Shown here: positions 1 through 10,025 of the stretch, piece after piece | How the letters are laid out: each line of letters starts with the position of its first letter | Numbering within the stretch: the stretch's first letter is position 1 | NCBI GenBank assembly: GCA_021186555.1 | Contig: JAJKFL010000026.1 | Location: 8,019,709-8,083,708 of the forward strand | Direction: 5' to 3' | DNA: 64,000 bases | Source of the DNA: Reticulitermes speratus | Taxonomy: Eukaryota; Arthropoda; Insecta; Blattodea; Rhinotermitidae | Notes under the pieces: generated by a model | Told to the model about the DNA's origin: nothing | The model's database searches: none | What the model saw: the letters and a program-made list of their open reading frames with translations, nothing else | Made by a program: the position numbers and the translations under genes

Positions 1-68
1 GTTGATAAAGAAGAATCAAACTAGGCCACGTAAAATCACAGAGTAGCGAAGACCTTAAGTGTTTAGAC

Positions 69-715
69 TTAATAACTAACTCCACGCAGCAGATTCCTTC
101 CTCAGAAGCCAAAAGGTCCTTAGCAAGTAAAGAAATCCCCCGCATTTTATGTAAGCTGAAGGCTCATTACCGCATTCACAAGCGCCCAACACCTGTCCCT
201 ATCCTGAGCCAGAGCAATCTGGTCCTTGCCTCTCCAATCCCACTTCTTGAAGATCCATTTTAATACTATCGTCCCATCTAAGCTTAGGTCTTCCAAGTGA
301 TCCCTTTCCTTCAGGTCTCCCCACTAAAACCCTGTATGCATCTCTCCTGTCTCCCATACGTGTCACACGCCAAACTCATCTCATTCTTCTTGAGTTGATC
401 ACCGGAATGATATTTGGTGATGAATACAGATCATAAAGCCGATCCCAGTGGCCGCGCGGTCTAAGACGTGGTCTGCGGCCGCTGGCCTGCTGGGATTGTG
501 GGTTCGAATCCCACCGGGTGCATGGATGTCTGTCTGTTATGAGTGTTGTGAGGTAGAGTTCTCTGCGACTGGCTGGTCACTCGTCCAGAGGAGTCCTACT
601 GAGTGTGGTGTGTCTGAGTGTGATCTTGAAACCTCAACAATGAGAAGGCCCTGGCCCACTAGGGCTGTCGAGCCATGAGAAAAAACGGATCATAAAGCTC
701 CTTAATAGAAGCAGA
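69..715 (-). mobile_element. L-A LINE 3' fragment, interrupted by an S1 SINE
   Basis: Antisense match to the C-terminal and tail part of the L-A family seen more fully at 5999-6428, 15253-15618 and 60130-61145. It starts with the conserved TAACTAACTCCA tail and runs through the region that elsewhere encodes the [11 protein letters not shown] motif. The frame is broken. The S1 SINE at 439-687 splits it; the L-A sequence resumes weakly after 697. It is a dead 5'-truncated copy. Confidence 0.8.
439..687 (+). mobile_element. S1 SINE (tRNA-derived), complete, with 10-bp TSD
   Basis: The head starts CCGATCCCAGTGG and has a polymerase III A-box-like GTGGCCGCGCGGTCTAAG and a B box GGGTTCGAATCCC, resembling a class II (Leu/Ser-type) tRNA. 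The body ends in CTGTCGAGCCAT plus a short A-rich tail. The exact duplication GATCATAAAG at 429-438 and 688-697 proves insertion into the L-A copy. The short reading frame across it is an accident of the SINE sequence. Confidence 0.9.
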
Positions 716-730
716 ACACTCTTGACCTGT

Positions 731-1003
731 GAAGCAAGCAAAGCAATCCCTGTACAGGCCCTGAGGGTTCCAGGAGGTTGAGGCTCCCAGATTTCAAGAC
801 AGTCAGGACATGGAAGGTGGTAAGGTTGTCAGCCCTACGCACCGGCCGCCTTTACCCCCTAGGAAATATTCCTGGTACTCATTTCTGTTAGAGGCTGAGT
901 CGACCCCAGGGCTATAGTGCGGCCGAAAGGACTATAACACCATCATGAATCGACCTTCCGGCTTGTAGCGCGGTGCCTCAACAAACTGCGTCGCGTGCCC
1001 CAT
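731..1003 (-). mobile_element. S3 SINE (tRNA-derived), with 11-bp TSD
   Basis: Reverse-strand SINE whose head, read on the minus strand, runs from a GGCACGC-type start to a GTTGAGGCACCGCGCTACAA segment typical of S3. The tail is the AAAGCAATCCC end on the plus strand. TCTTGACCTGT occurs at 720-730 and again at 1004-1014. The B box is damaged here (ATGAATCGACC where other copies have GGGAATCGAACCC). Confidence 0.85.
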
Positions 1004-1500
1004 TCTTGACCTGTAGGTTTCTTTATATTAAGCTGTATACATTTTAGTATGTTGTTAGTTGTTCAGAATATGGCTGTGATGTAGGAACAGAAATTAGAAG
1101 AAAGATTTCAGAAACACACTGTACTGTGGAGACCCTCATTCACGCATAAAGGACCCGTGTCTGTATCCGGCTAACATCACAGCAGCTGTCGGTGCAGTAT
1201 ATTGCGTCACTTCATATGACAGTACACCATTCCTTATAAGAGTTGCTGTATGGGGCCTGCTTATTGGTGTTCCTGTAGCACACTTACTGCTCCTTTGTGG
1301 CCAATGTCGGTGACTTCTCCGACACCTTGAGCTCCGCTCTTTGTATTTCATGAAAGCTCTTTGACGTAATTCAAAACGTGGAATGCAACACGCGTTGCGC
1401 ACACTGATGCTGCTTCTGGTGCCCGGGACACGTCTTCACGCATCCCACACCCACACATCTGCATTACAAGGTTCGCCACGCTGTCTCCAGTGCAAAATTA

Positions 1501-1818
1501 TTACTAACTCCACGCAGAAAAGTCGTTTTTGAGGAGCTAACATTTTCTTAAATAGTCAAGAAATTCCCCAAATTTTATGGGGCCCAAGGTCAGTACCATA
1601 TTCACAACAGCCAGCCACCTGTCCCTATCTTGAGCTAGATCAATCCATTTCACGTCCTCCAAACGATTTATTTAAGATCCATTTTAATATCATCTTCCCA
1701 TCTATGCCTAGGTCTTATAAGTCTTCCAACCTTCGGGTACTAGAAAATGAAGGGAATTTCTTGAGTAGATGAGGAACTATTAGCTTCTCAAAAGGACTCT
1801 ACTTCGTGGAGTTAGTTA
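1501..1818. mobile_element. L-A LINE tail with its 3' end present in both orientations
   Basis: 1501-1740 is a diverged antisense L-A tail. 1752-1818 is the same tail start in the opposite orientation (ending TGGAGTTAGTTA), so the last ~67 bases form an inverted pair with about 180 bases between. Diverged and non-coding. The stretch 1015-1500 before it shows nothing recognisable. Confidence 0.7.
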
Positions 1819-1820
1819 CA

Positions 1821-2960
1821 TTACGGCCACTATCTTCTTCGCTATCCTGGTAATATTTAAATAATCTCTTTGAAAATAAACGAGATATTAAGCAGTCTGT
1901 ACATAGACGAAGGAACGTGATTCGTATAAACAATATTGCAGACGAAAGGAGAAATTTGAATTCTTAGTTGAGCAACCGAGTATTTACTGTCGAAATTCAA
2001 TTTATATCTCTTCTCCCATCCCATCTCTACCCATCCCACTTTCCATGAGCGTATCATTGCCAGCATAAAAGAATTCGTAACGAAGTTCCGTAAGAATCTG
2101 ATTGGCTTAAGTGGCTAGGATTTATATCAACTTAACAAGCAACAGGGCAAGAGTGGTTTATGTAACAGCAACTGCACAAGAACTGAAAACAGTCAAATAC
2201 AACTTAAGCCTGCATATACAATATAATAGAATATAGTTTATTATCATACTTTAGTGGCTACCGTGAGGACAGTATTTTCGTGATATGTAATTACTTATAT
2301 AAACATAAGACTTGAGATTCAACTATCATTTTTAAACTGCAAATGCCTTTGAATGTTTTATTATATATTTTTTTGACAAAAATAACACGATGGCTCTCTT
2401 AAGCCGAAACAAGTGTCTATGTGAAAAGTGCAATTTGTTTTATCAATAAAGACTTGTTTTTTAATGGCTTAGTATTGTTTTTGTTCTTGTATCTTGATTA
2501 GTTAAATTAACGTTGTAAAGGTAGATCTCACAAAAATGCACACAGGCCAAAGATCTCGGATTTCATTCGCACAGGGCACTCACACACTGCTCACTGCTCT
2601 AAAGGCTCGATGTTTACAGTCTGTGTAGCAGCAGAAATGTCTGGCACTCCTACCAATAGCAGTCCAATAGTCCCTTCTTCAGTTAACACGTCCCGCACAG
2701 CATCAGACACTCCCTCGAGGACAATCTCCTGGTATGGCAACTATACTTTTATTAGTCCGTAAATGATGCTTGGGGAAATAAACAAGTTTTATTCTGAGAA
2801 TTGAATGGAACTCATAAATACGTCCAGCTGGCCAAATGCATAACTGCTGGATGTGAAAGCTCGTGACAAATGTATTTATTATTGATATACAGAAGTTTAA
2901 ATTCGATATTTAGATGTAAATACTGTATACTATTCACACCGTGCACTGTCATTTGAACAT
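1821..2960. other. no gene recognised
   Basis: AT-rich sequence with only short random reading frames on both strands. No SINE head, LINE motif, long inverted repeat or tandem array was seen. Confidence 0.55.
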
Positions 2961-2963
2961 ATG

Positions 2964-3286
2964 ACACTTTAACCAACAAATGCACTCGTATTATAACTTG
3001 TCATGTTATACAATACAGTCACAGTGAACTAGCCAGACATGTTTCGATCCCTTGTTGGGATTATCATCAGGAACTTTAAGTTTATAAATTACACAATTAC
3101 AAATTACATTTTGTACTTTTAATATGTACCTGTATTGTCAATTTGTAATTGTGTAATTTATAATCTTAAAGTTCCTGATGATGATCCCAACAAGGGATCG
3201 AAACATGTCTGGCTAGTTCACTGTCACTGTCACTGTATTGTGTAACATAAGAAGGTATAATAAGATTGCATTTGTTGGTTGAAGTG
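2964..3286. mobile_element. fold-back element F2 (about 142-bp inverted arms)
   Basis: Left arm 2964-3105 and right arm 3140-3286 are near-complementary with a ~34-base loop. The outer ends read AACCAACAAATGCACT, a motif shared with F3 and F4. Each arm contains the inverted hammerhead-like segment described separately. The right arm has a short CACTGT triplication absent from the left. No protein is encoded, so it would be non-autonomous. Confidence 0.85.
3170..3214 (+). ncRNA. hammerhead-ribozyme-like motif in the right arm of F2
   Basis: Core CUGAUGA at 3175-3181, one extra U, stem II GATCCC (3183-3188) pairing with GGGATC (3194-3199) round AACAA, then GAAA (3200-3203) and CATGTC (3204-3209), giving the self-complementary ACAUGU as stem III. 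Stem I is weak: AGUU against GGCU with two wobbles and a mismatch next to the cleavage position. The left arm carries the same motif on the minus strand (about 3032-3075) with one stem II mismatch. Core complete, activity doubtful. Confidence 0.6.
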
Positions 3287-3746
3287 GTGTGTGTAAACAC
3301 TTGTAGGAAACTATTACAATATTTATTTCAGAGTTTTTTGAGTATAGCACCTTACGTTATATTAAAAATAAACTTACTGACGTTTTGCAGGAAATGATTT
3401 TTCACTTTTTTCATTGTCCACTGTGGCCGATCGCACCGTATAAAATGTTAGACATATCATATCATGGCTTTTATGGGTGACCCTCCGTAATGAAGCTCAT
3501 AAAAACATTAGATTATTAATAATTTTGAAATTTTTATCCTTATACAAAAACATCGAACGGATAAACGAATCATAAATCTGGTAAAGTTGATTTAAGTTCC
3601 GGCCACTGTCACTGCTTTGTGTGCTTTCTCGGTGTAGGAAGAGAAATCAGTCTAGGCTCTGTGCAGTGTACTCTTGTGTATCGAACTGTTGGCTATAGAA
3701 CATTACTTTTGTATCGACATTAAACGAAGGTAAAGCAAGTGACGCG

Positions 3747-4009
3747 CCGATCCCAGTGGCCGTGCGGTCTAAGGCGTGGGTCTTCGGCCGCTCGCTTACT
3801 AGGATCGTGGGTTCGAATTCCACCGGGGGCATGGATGTCTGTCTGTTGTGAGTGTTGTGTGTTGTCAGGTAGAGGTCTCTGCGACGGACTGGTCACTCGT
3901 CGCAGAGGAGTCCTACCGACTGTGGTGTGTCTAATGTGTGTGACCACGAAACCTCGACGAAACGAGGAGGCCCAGGCCCATATAGGACTGTCGAGCCATA
4001 GAAAAAAAA
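3747..4009 (+). mobile_element. S1 SINE, complete, with 15-bp TSD
   Basis: tRNA-like head with GTGGCCGTGCGGTCTAAGGC and GGGTTCGAATTCC. The 3' end is GAGGCCCAGGCCCATATAGG followed by ACTGTCGAGCCAT and an A-run. AAAGCAAGTGACGCG is duplicated exactly at 3732-3746 and 4010-4024, and the long intact A-tail suggests a fairly recent insertion. Overlapping reading frames on both strands (for example the RTHDPSKRAAED shadow) are SINE translations, not genes. Confidence 0.93.
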
Positions 4010-4077
4010 AAAGCAAGTGACGCGGCACTAGTCACGGATATACTTGTGCACATTAATTTACTTCCGTCGGACTGCTT

Positions 4078-4164
4078 GCGATGTGGAGTTAAAATTGTTA
4101 TTTTAAAATATGATTGGATTTCGACAAAATTTTGAAGGTTCCATGCGACTTTGTTAGATGTATT
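4078..4164 (+). repeat. 87-bp direct repeat, left copy
   Basis: Matches 4451-4537 over 87 bases with 3 mismatches. The two copies sit immediately on either side of the S2 SINE, in the position of a target-site duplication, though far longer than usual. Confidence 0.92.
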
Positions 4165-4450
4165 TTTTTTGCGTGGTGAAGAGCCCCGCAGCAGATGCTA
4201 CGGACGCATCGCAGCCTTAAGGCTTCTTGTGCAACCCCTGTGATAAAGATGAGCAGTTTTTTTTTACCAAGTTTTACAATTAATGGAGCAACAGTGGTAT
4301 GAAATTGACAGGGGAAAACCGACAACTCGGAGAAAAACCTGTCCCAGTGTCACTTTGTCCACCACAAATCTCACATGGACTGACCCGGGATCGAACCCGG
4401 GCCTCCGCGGTGAGAGGCTGGCGAATAACCGCCTGAGCCATGGCACGGCC
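4165..4450 (-). mobile_element. S2 SINE (tRNA-derived), minus strand
   Basis: On the minus strand the head runs CGGCCGTGCCATGGCTCAGG, then a B box GGGTTCGATCCCGGGT. The body includes a conserved region ending GCTGCGGGGCTC and an A-tail (T-run at 4165-4171 and inside at 4258-4264). Both polymerase III promoter boxes look intact. It is flanked by the 87-bp direct repeats. Confidence 0.9.
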
Positions 4451-4537
4451 GCGATATGGAGTTAAAATTGTTACTTTAAAATATGATTGGATTTCGACAA
4501 AATTTCGAAGGTTCCATGCGACTTTGTTAGATGTATT
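4451..4537 (+). repeat. 87-bp direct repeat, right copy
   Basis: Second copy of 4078-4164 with 3 substitutions, abutting the 5' end of the S2 SINE. The following stretch to about 5090 has a pyrimidine-rich tract (4605-4690) and no recognised element. Confidence 0.92.
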
Positions 4538-5094
4538 ACTAACGTACATTACCAGAAAAGTCCTTTGGAAATCAACGGGGAGCATTTATGCCGTATCTCT
4601 AACCTTTACCTCTTTTTTATTCGTCGTTTCTTTCCTCTCTCTCTTCCTTTACCCCTCTTATCTTCATCATGTTCCCTCATTTCTCTGGTAAAACAGTGAA
4701 CTAAGTTATAACTGTGCCCTACAGATAGCACACTTTCTAAGACAGAACTGCCACAGTGTAAGTACAAGTGATGACGACCTCAGATACACACACATATAAC
4801 GCAGTGTGTATGTAGTTAGCATAAAATACCTCTAAACTGTATTATGGGCCTGTATGAGGGCTGAGCAAATCCCGGGTTGCATGTCGCCCGGACAGGTAAG
4901 TTTCATACGGTCGCGCCTAATGTTTTTTTAATTCTCCGTGTGAAATATTTTCCAAGTCACTCTTCTGGTGCCTAGGTTTTTGGAAAAATTTAAATAAGAC
5001 CCCTGTTCTACGTATGCATGTGTAAAACTATTTCGCACCTCAATCAACATGTCATAAATATGTATGGGACGCGGAGAGTTACAGCTACACGCAT

Positions 5095-5310
5095 GTTTAA
5101 CCTTGGTACTAGGTGGAGGTGTGTTAGTCAAATTCACGCCCCGGCCGCTTTACTCCCAGAAAAAAGGAGTTAGGTACCCAGTGAATAGGAAGCTGCATGA
5201 ACCCTACATCCGCTCTGGACCAAGTGGAAAAGAAAGAAATCTCTGACGCTGCCGGGAATGGAATCCCGATTGTCCCGCCGGCTTGCCAAGCCCATAGTCT
5301 AGTCTGTGTT
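5095..5310 (-). mobile_element. S4 SINE fragment, diverged
   Basis: Shares with other S4 copies the minus-strand blocks TTAACCTTGGTACTAGGTGG and GGCCGCTTTACTCCC, then a degraded tRNA-like head near CATAGTCTAGTC. The B-box region (GGGAATGGAATCCCGA) is mutated. Confidence 0.7.
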
Positions 5311-5321
5311 TAGAATGAGTT

Positions 5322-5572
5322 TTTTTTTGTGGAGAAGGAACCCGCAGCAGAAGCTACGGAAGCATCGCAGCCTTAAGGCTTATTGTGCAAACCTGTGATG
5401 AAGATGCAGAGAAAGAATTGTTAATTTTTTTTTTTACCAAGTAATGGAGCACCGGTGGAATGAAATTGACAGTGGAAAACCGAAGTACTCGGGGAAAACC
5501 CTGTCCCAGTGCCACTTTGTCCACCACAAATCCCACATGGACCGACCCGGGATCGAACCCGAGCCTCCGCGA
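5322..5572 (-). mobile_element. S2 SINE, head-truncated, with 11-bp TSD
   Basis: Same body as the S2 copy at 4165-4450, but the A-box end (CATGGCTCAGGCGG) is missing; the element stops just past CCTCCGCG. TAGAATGAGTT is duplicated at 5311-5321 and 5573-5583. Here the TSD is of ordinary length, unlike the neighbouring S2 copy. 5584-5995 shows no element or gene. Confidence 0.85.
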
Positions 5573-5998
5573 TAGAATGAGTTACCCGGGCTCCTATATA
5601 CTTATACCCAGCCTTTTGAGGTAGACAGACACTGACAACTCCTACCAACTGGTAACAGAATGTACAGCACACATGCAGTCCCTCTTGGTTCGTATTTCTC
5701 CTCCGACTGACACTTTTCCTCTCCGGCTGAATCCGATACAAATAGCAGTCGTCTGTTTCCTCCCTTGAGGACGATTCCTTTGAAAGCGTACCGCGGTGAA
5801 TCCAATACTCAAGGTTTCTTAAACCTTTCCAGATAAGCGAGATACATATCACTTAGAAACCCCGACGTTTCTATGAGGTTTGTGTTATTTAATTTAAGGA
5901 TATTATAATTATGTGGCATCGTGTGACTGGAGGATAGTGAATATTAAATTAGAGCAGATCTGGGAGAGGGACATCACTTTTTGATGCACGTATAAACT

Positions 5999-6428
5999 AA
6001 CTAACTAACTAACTAACTCCATCGAGCAGAGTCATTCTTGAGAAGCTAACAGGTCCTCAGCTAGTCAAGAAATTCCCCGCGTTTTATGGAACCCGAAGGT
6101 TCATTACCGCATTCACAACAGCCCGCCATCTGCCCCTATCCTGAGCCATATCAATCCAGTCCACGCCCTCCCATCTCACTTCTTGAAGATCCGTTTTAAT
6201 ATTATCCTCCCATCTACGCCTGGGTCTTCCAAGTGGTCTCCGTACCTCAGGTCTCCCCACCAAAATCCTGTATGCACCTCTCCCCTCACCCATACGTGCT
6301 ACATGCCCCGCCCACCTCATTCTTCTTGATTTGATCACCCGAGTAACATTTGGTGATGAGTACAGATCATTAAGTTCCTCATTATGTAGTCTTCTCATGT
6401 ATAAATAAATAAAGAGATGGGCCGTCAA
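5999..6428 (-). mobile_element. L-A LINE C-terminal fragment with intact short frame
   Basis: The frame 6084-6428 (minus) holds about 100 residues of the L-A C-terminus: [26 protein letters not shown] and [11 protein letters not shown], ending at a stop after VMNLRVP. The 3' tail is TAACTAAC repeats at 5999-6016 on the plus strand. Better preserved than most copies here, but 5'-truncated and not a functional gene. The first residues (FIYLYM) lie in flanking sequence. Confidence 0.88.
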
Positions 6429-6734
6429 TTAAAATATGCTTTAGGCACTATCTTTTTTTGTCCAAATGGTGCTACATTTTTCGGCTTTTAGCTGTAATGG
6501 GGCAGAGGCTTAAAAGTAATATGCCTGTGACTGATGAAGCACATTTTGGACAATAAAATATATTGTCTGAAAACAGATTTGTTATTGGCGTCCCAACTGT
6601 TTATTTGTCAAATTATAAAGCATATGGTGAGGATGTGACCGTGACCAGACTTATTGCAATGTCTCGGCAGTCTTCTGGGTTAAATAAAACAGCTACCAAT
6701 TCAGGATACGTGAGATCTAAATTTCTGATAGCGA

Positions 6735-6830
6735 AGGCTAAAATTACGGCTGTGTTCAGTGATGTCGCACCGTGTAAGCTGGTAAAATTTTAGAGGTAGA
6801 AAATGGAGGCAGTAAGTTCCTACGAAACGT
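6735..6830 (+). repeat. decayed F-type interspersed repeat (FSDVAPCKLV shadow)
   Basis: Translates in part as AVFSDVAPCKLVKF and ends with CTACGAAACGTC. This resembles the fold-back/hammerhead family (compare 22905-23000, 28240-28325). The CTGANGA half of the core is not recognisable. Confidence 0.45.
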
Positions 6831-7164
6831 CAGCAAATTTCGAAATTTTCAATATTTTCTGGTTAACCATGGGTTATGTTCCCTTTTTCCAATTAACAAA
6901 TTCAGTTAAAGGGTGTTGAAATTAAGCCTGCGATAACAACCCTTGCACCGTGACCGTCCTCGATCAGCTATGCAACCACTTTTTACGTGGTTAGACCCTG
7001 ACAGACCTACGCTCCATCTGAAACTCAATATTTCCACAGTGGGTTCATTATATTCTCTTGGCTTCATAAAATGTAGTTCTAAGTGAAGAAATATTCTGAC
7101 AGTCTTATGGAACACGTGGGGTTCTTTCATCTGTGGTCTTAATCAGTCATAGTTAAAGGTAAAA

Positions 7165-7400
7165 ATGATAATGTTGTCACTATCCACGCCATGAACGATT
7201 GTGGGGGATACGAAGTGTAGATCCACTCGTACTTAACCTTGGCACCTACTGATGATGACTGGTCAACATCATGCAAGAGTCGCGTAACCTCAGCGTCCAT
7301 TTAATAGGAGTCTGGATGGGCTTCAGAGCCGGTCTGGACGTTTCGGACGAACCCCAGATCTTCCAGCCTGTAATCTAGTTGCTGGCCCGGCCACGCTATC
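7165..7400 (-). mobile_element. S4 SINE fragment
   Basis: Blocks in S4 order: CACGCCATGAACG, TTAACCTTGGCACC, GTCAACATCATGC, AGAGCCGGTCTGGACGTTT and a degraded head TTCCAGCCTGTAATCTAGT. No clear B box survives. Confidence 0.65.
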
Positions 7401-7513
7401 TCTCGTCCCTCTACAATCCTTATAATTTACTAATCCATATTTCAGTAGCCTATGTGTCCTTCCAAGTGACAGGGTCCTGCCACTTTTCTCAAATACTTTC
7501 TACTTTCCTCTCA

Positions 7514-8015
7514 TTCATTCTGCAGTCTGTCTTACGACAGGTCCGTAGCCTCTTCCAAAGCGAGTTCTCCGCACAATGCCATCTAGTGCTTCCTCTTTCA
7601 ATTTCCAGTATATTCTCTTTTCTTTAAGGTCATCCAGTAGCTGATTACGTCTTCTTCCTCATCTTCCCGTCACTTCTATCCTTCCCTCTAACTTTCCTTC
7701 AATCACGTGTTTCAGAAGGCAGTTCCTACGCAAGATGTGACCAATCCAGTTAGCCTTTCTTCTTTTTATTGTATGTACGATATTCCTCTCCTCCTTCACT
7801 CTATGTAATACTTCTTCATTTCTCACACGATCAGTCCAACTGATCTTCTCCATTCTTCTCCAGCACCACATTTCAAAACTTTCCAGATACTTCTGATCTA
7901 CTTTCCGAAGTGTCAACGTTTCAGCACCACACAAAGCTATGCTCCAAATATAGCACTTTACTAGTTTCTTCCTTAAATTTAAGTCCAGTTTGCTGGTGAA
8001 AAGAGTCTTCTCTAT
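7514..8015 (-). mobile_element. L-B LINE C-terminal fragment
   Basis: Minus-strand translation carries CGAETLTLRKVDQKYLESFE, WCWRRMEKISWTDRVRNEEV and ANWIGHILRRNCLLKHV. Frame 7659-7934 is open, but the region after GRIEVTGR is shifted. The preceding part (RKKLVKCYIWSIALCGAE) extends to about 8015. The element is related to but distinct from L-A and is also found at 29835-30115 and 30627-31110. 5'-truncated. 8016-8478 shows nothing further. Confidence 0.85.
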
Positions 8016-8478
8016 AGTTCTCTATTTCTTTCAGGAGAGAATTCTCCAAGAAACTCCTGTCCTAAGCTTCCAGAGCTTCTTGTAGTCTCTGCTCTTCCAG
8101 TCCCTTATGGCCCGTTTGGGGGCACTTCCCTATATTCCAACGGCCGGCTCAGGTCCTATTAACGGACATCCAAATCCTGTTCTTTCCAGCAGGTTGACAA
8201 CCTTATAATCTTTAATTCCCCTACGTCCCTGAACAAGCCTTTGTGCCCTGTTTTGTTCAGCCAGTTACATAAAGGATTAACCTTTAGCGTCCGGACTTAT
8301 TTCTCAGCTTTGCCCTTTAAATCGAGATAAGTGGCCTACTTTACGGCACAATACCTGTGTGATCGGTTCTGCGGTCCCCGCGTTGGCCGTTTAAATTTTT
8401 GCGCATTCGTTAGAAAAACTTTAATATTATTTTTTCTTTAAGAGATAAAATGGTGGAATTACTTCCATTTTGTAGAAA

Positions 8479-8800
8479 ATGAAACAGGCTTTTAGCAGTG
8501 AGCTTTATAAAGTCAGCTTGTATCCTTTCTGCCTAAATACACACAATAAAATTCCGTATTCGTATGAATTTGCAGTTTATGTCGTCTTATTTGGGGCTGT
8601 TAGCGACATCTATTATGAAACAGGATTTTAGCAGAGCGCTTTATAAAGTCAGCTTGTATCCTTGCTGCCTAAATACACACAATAATGTTCCGTATTCATA
8701 TGAATTTGCAGTTTATGTCGTCATATTTGGGGCTCTACGAAACATCTCTGTTATGAAACAGGCGTTTAGCAAGCGCTTTATAAAACGTCAGCTTGTATCC
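8479..8800 (+). repeat. tandem duplication, period about 137 bp, 2.3 copies
   Basis: ATGAAACAGG starts units at 8479, 8615 and 8753, followed each time by TTTAGCA...TTTATAAA and GTCAGCTTGTATCC. Copies differ by scattered substitutions and small indels. The reading frame 8564-8947 spans it, but no domain is recognised. Confidence 0.9.
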
Positions 8801-9804
8801 TTACTGATATCTCGTCTCTCCCACTCAATGAACACAGTTTATTTATCTGAAGCACGCACAAACGTAACACTAGCCTCTGCTAGCAGTCTAAACATTGGAA
8901 GGTTTTATGGCGTCTCTGATTGCAGGAGTATTCCACACCGCTTATAGCAAAACAGAAGTATATCCTGAAACAGTGTCCAACATCACATACCTACTAAACC
9001 TATTTTTGAACCTAAAATGAAATATCAGAAGACAAAGAGAAATTCTCGCATTCAAGAAATAATTTAACGTTTTAATTTTCAGACAAATAGCGCTTAAAAA
9101 TAATATAAAAGGATTTGTTTGGCGTTTTTATTAGAATAATGACAGTAGAGTTATAGTACATTTTTGCACACGAAATTCGTCTGTCAGGAAGGTTGACGTA
9201 ATATTTCTTGGCGACGAAATATTACACTGCCTGCGATACTAAACTGCGATACTAAACTACAAAGAGCTCTTTATGACTGGTCCAGTTTGTTTTCATTTCT
9301 GGAGTCTGTTTCGTTTTGTTTCTCACTAACGCTAACTACACAGTAGGAAACTTGTGTGAATCACTACGCCTATGTCTAGCTCAGCCATATGATATAAAAC
9401 TCTCGTACAAGTGAATCGCGCTTTCACCAAGCGGTTGTTTTCAGTCGACTGAAACCACACGACCTCCGCTGCAGTGCAAAACAAGTTACGTAACTTCCTA
9501 ATGCTTCCAGAGCTGTTACAGCCTGAGTTCCTTCCTGGGGTAAAGTAGTCGGAGCGTGAAACAAACCAAACATTTCATTTAACGCGGAATGTTGAGGTAT
9601 ACACGTTACCTACATGTATTTAAAGCTGTGGGAGCTATCCCCCGCGGTCATGGGCAGGAAAGGATGACTGACGGTTTAAAGGGCCCTGGCAACTATATGG
9701 CACGCACGGACTCTAAAGGTTAATGTTACTCGTTATTTCTACACCAACCTCCTTGTTATAAAGTAAAAAAGTGCAATTATCCTTGTCAAAGCCTTCAAGA
9801 CACA
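8801..9804. other. no gene recognised
   Basis: Unique-looking AT-rich DNA. A small palindromic stretch GGTTTCAGTCGACTGAAAACC-like lies near 9430-9465. No domain or repeat family was recognised. Confidence 0.5.
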
Positions 9805-10025
9805 TAAGGGGATAATCTGTACATCTGCACTCATCCCTTAACCTCGGTATTACATGGGAGTGGTCAACATCACGCCCAGGTCGCTTTACCCCCGAAAAGA
9901 ACGCCGGTACCCATTAATAAGAGACTGAGTGTACTCCGTAGCTGGTCTGGGTGTTTTATAGAATAGATATTTATTTTGCTCCTGCCGGGATTCGAAACCC
10001 TGACCGTCCATCCCGTAGTCTTTCT
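9805..10025 (-). mobile_element. S4 SINE, with recognisable B box
   Basis: Blocks CACTCATCCCTTAACCTCGG, GGTCAACATCACGCCC and GTCGCTTTACCCCCG precede a head containing GCCGGGATTCGAAACCC and CATCCCGTAGTC on the plus strand. An AT insertion (TAGAATAGATATTTATT) separates body and head. Confidence 0.72.

Noticed and set aside
3720..4028. Overlapping frames 'RTHDPSKRAAED' and 'MTRRSQWPCGLRRGS'
   Set aside because: Both strands of an S1 SINE; the same shadows recur at 439-687, 21592-21846 and 61374-61621.
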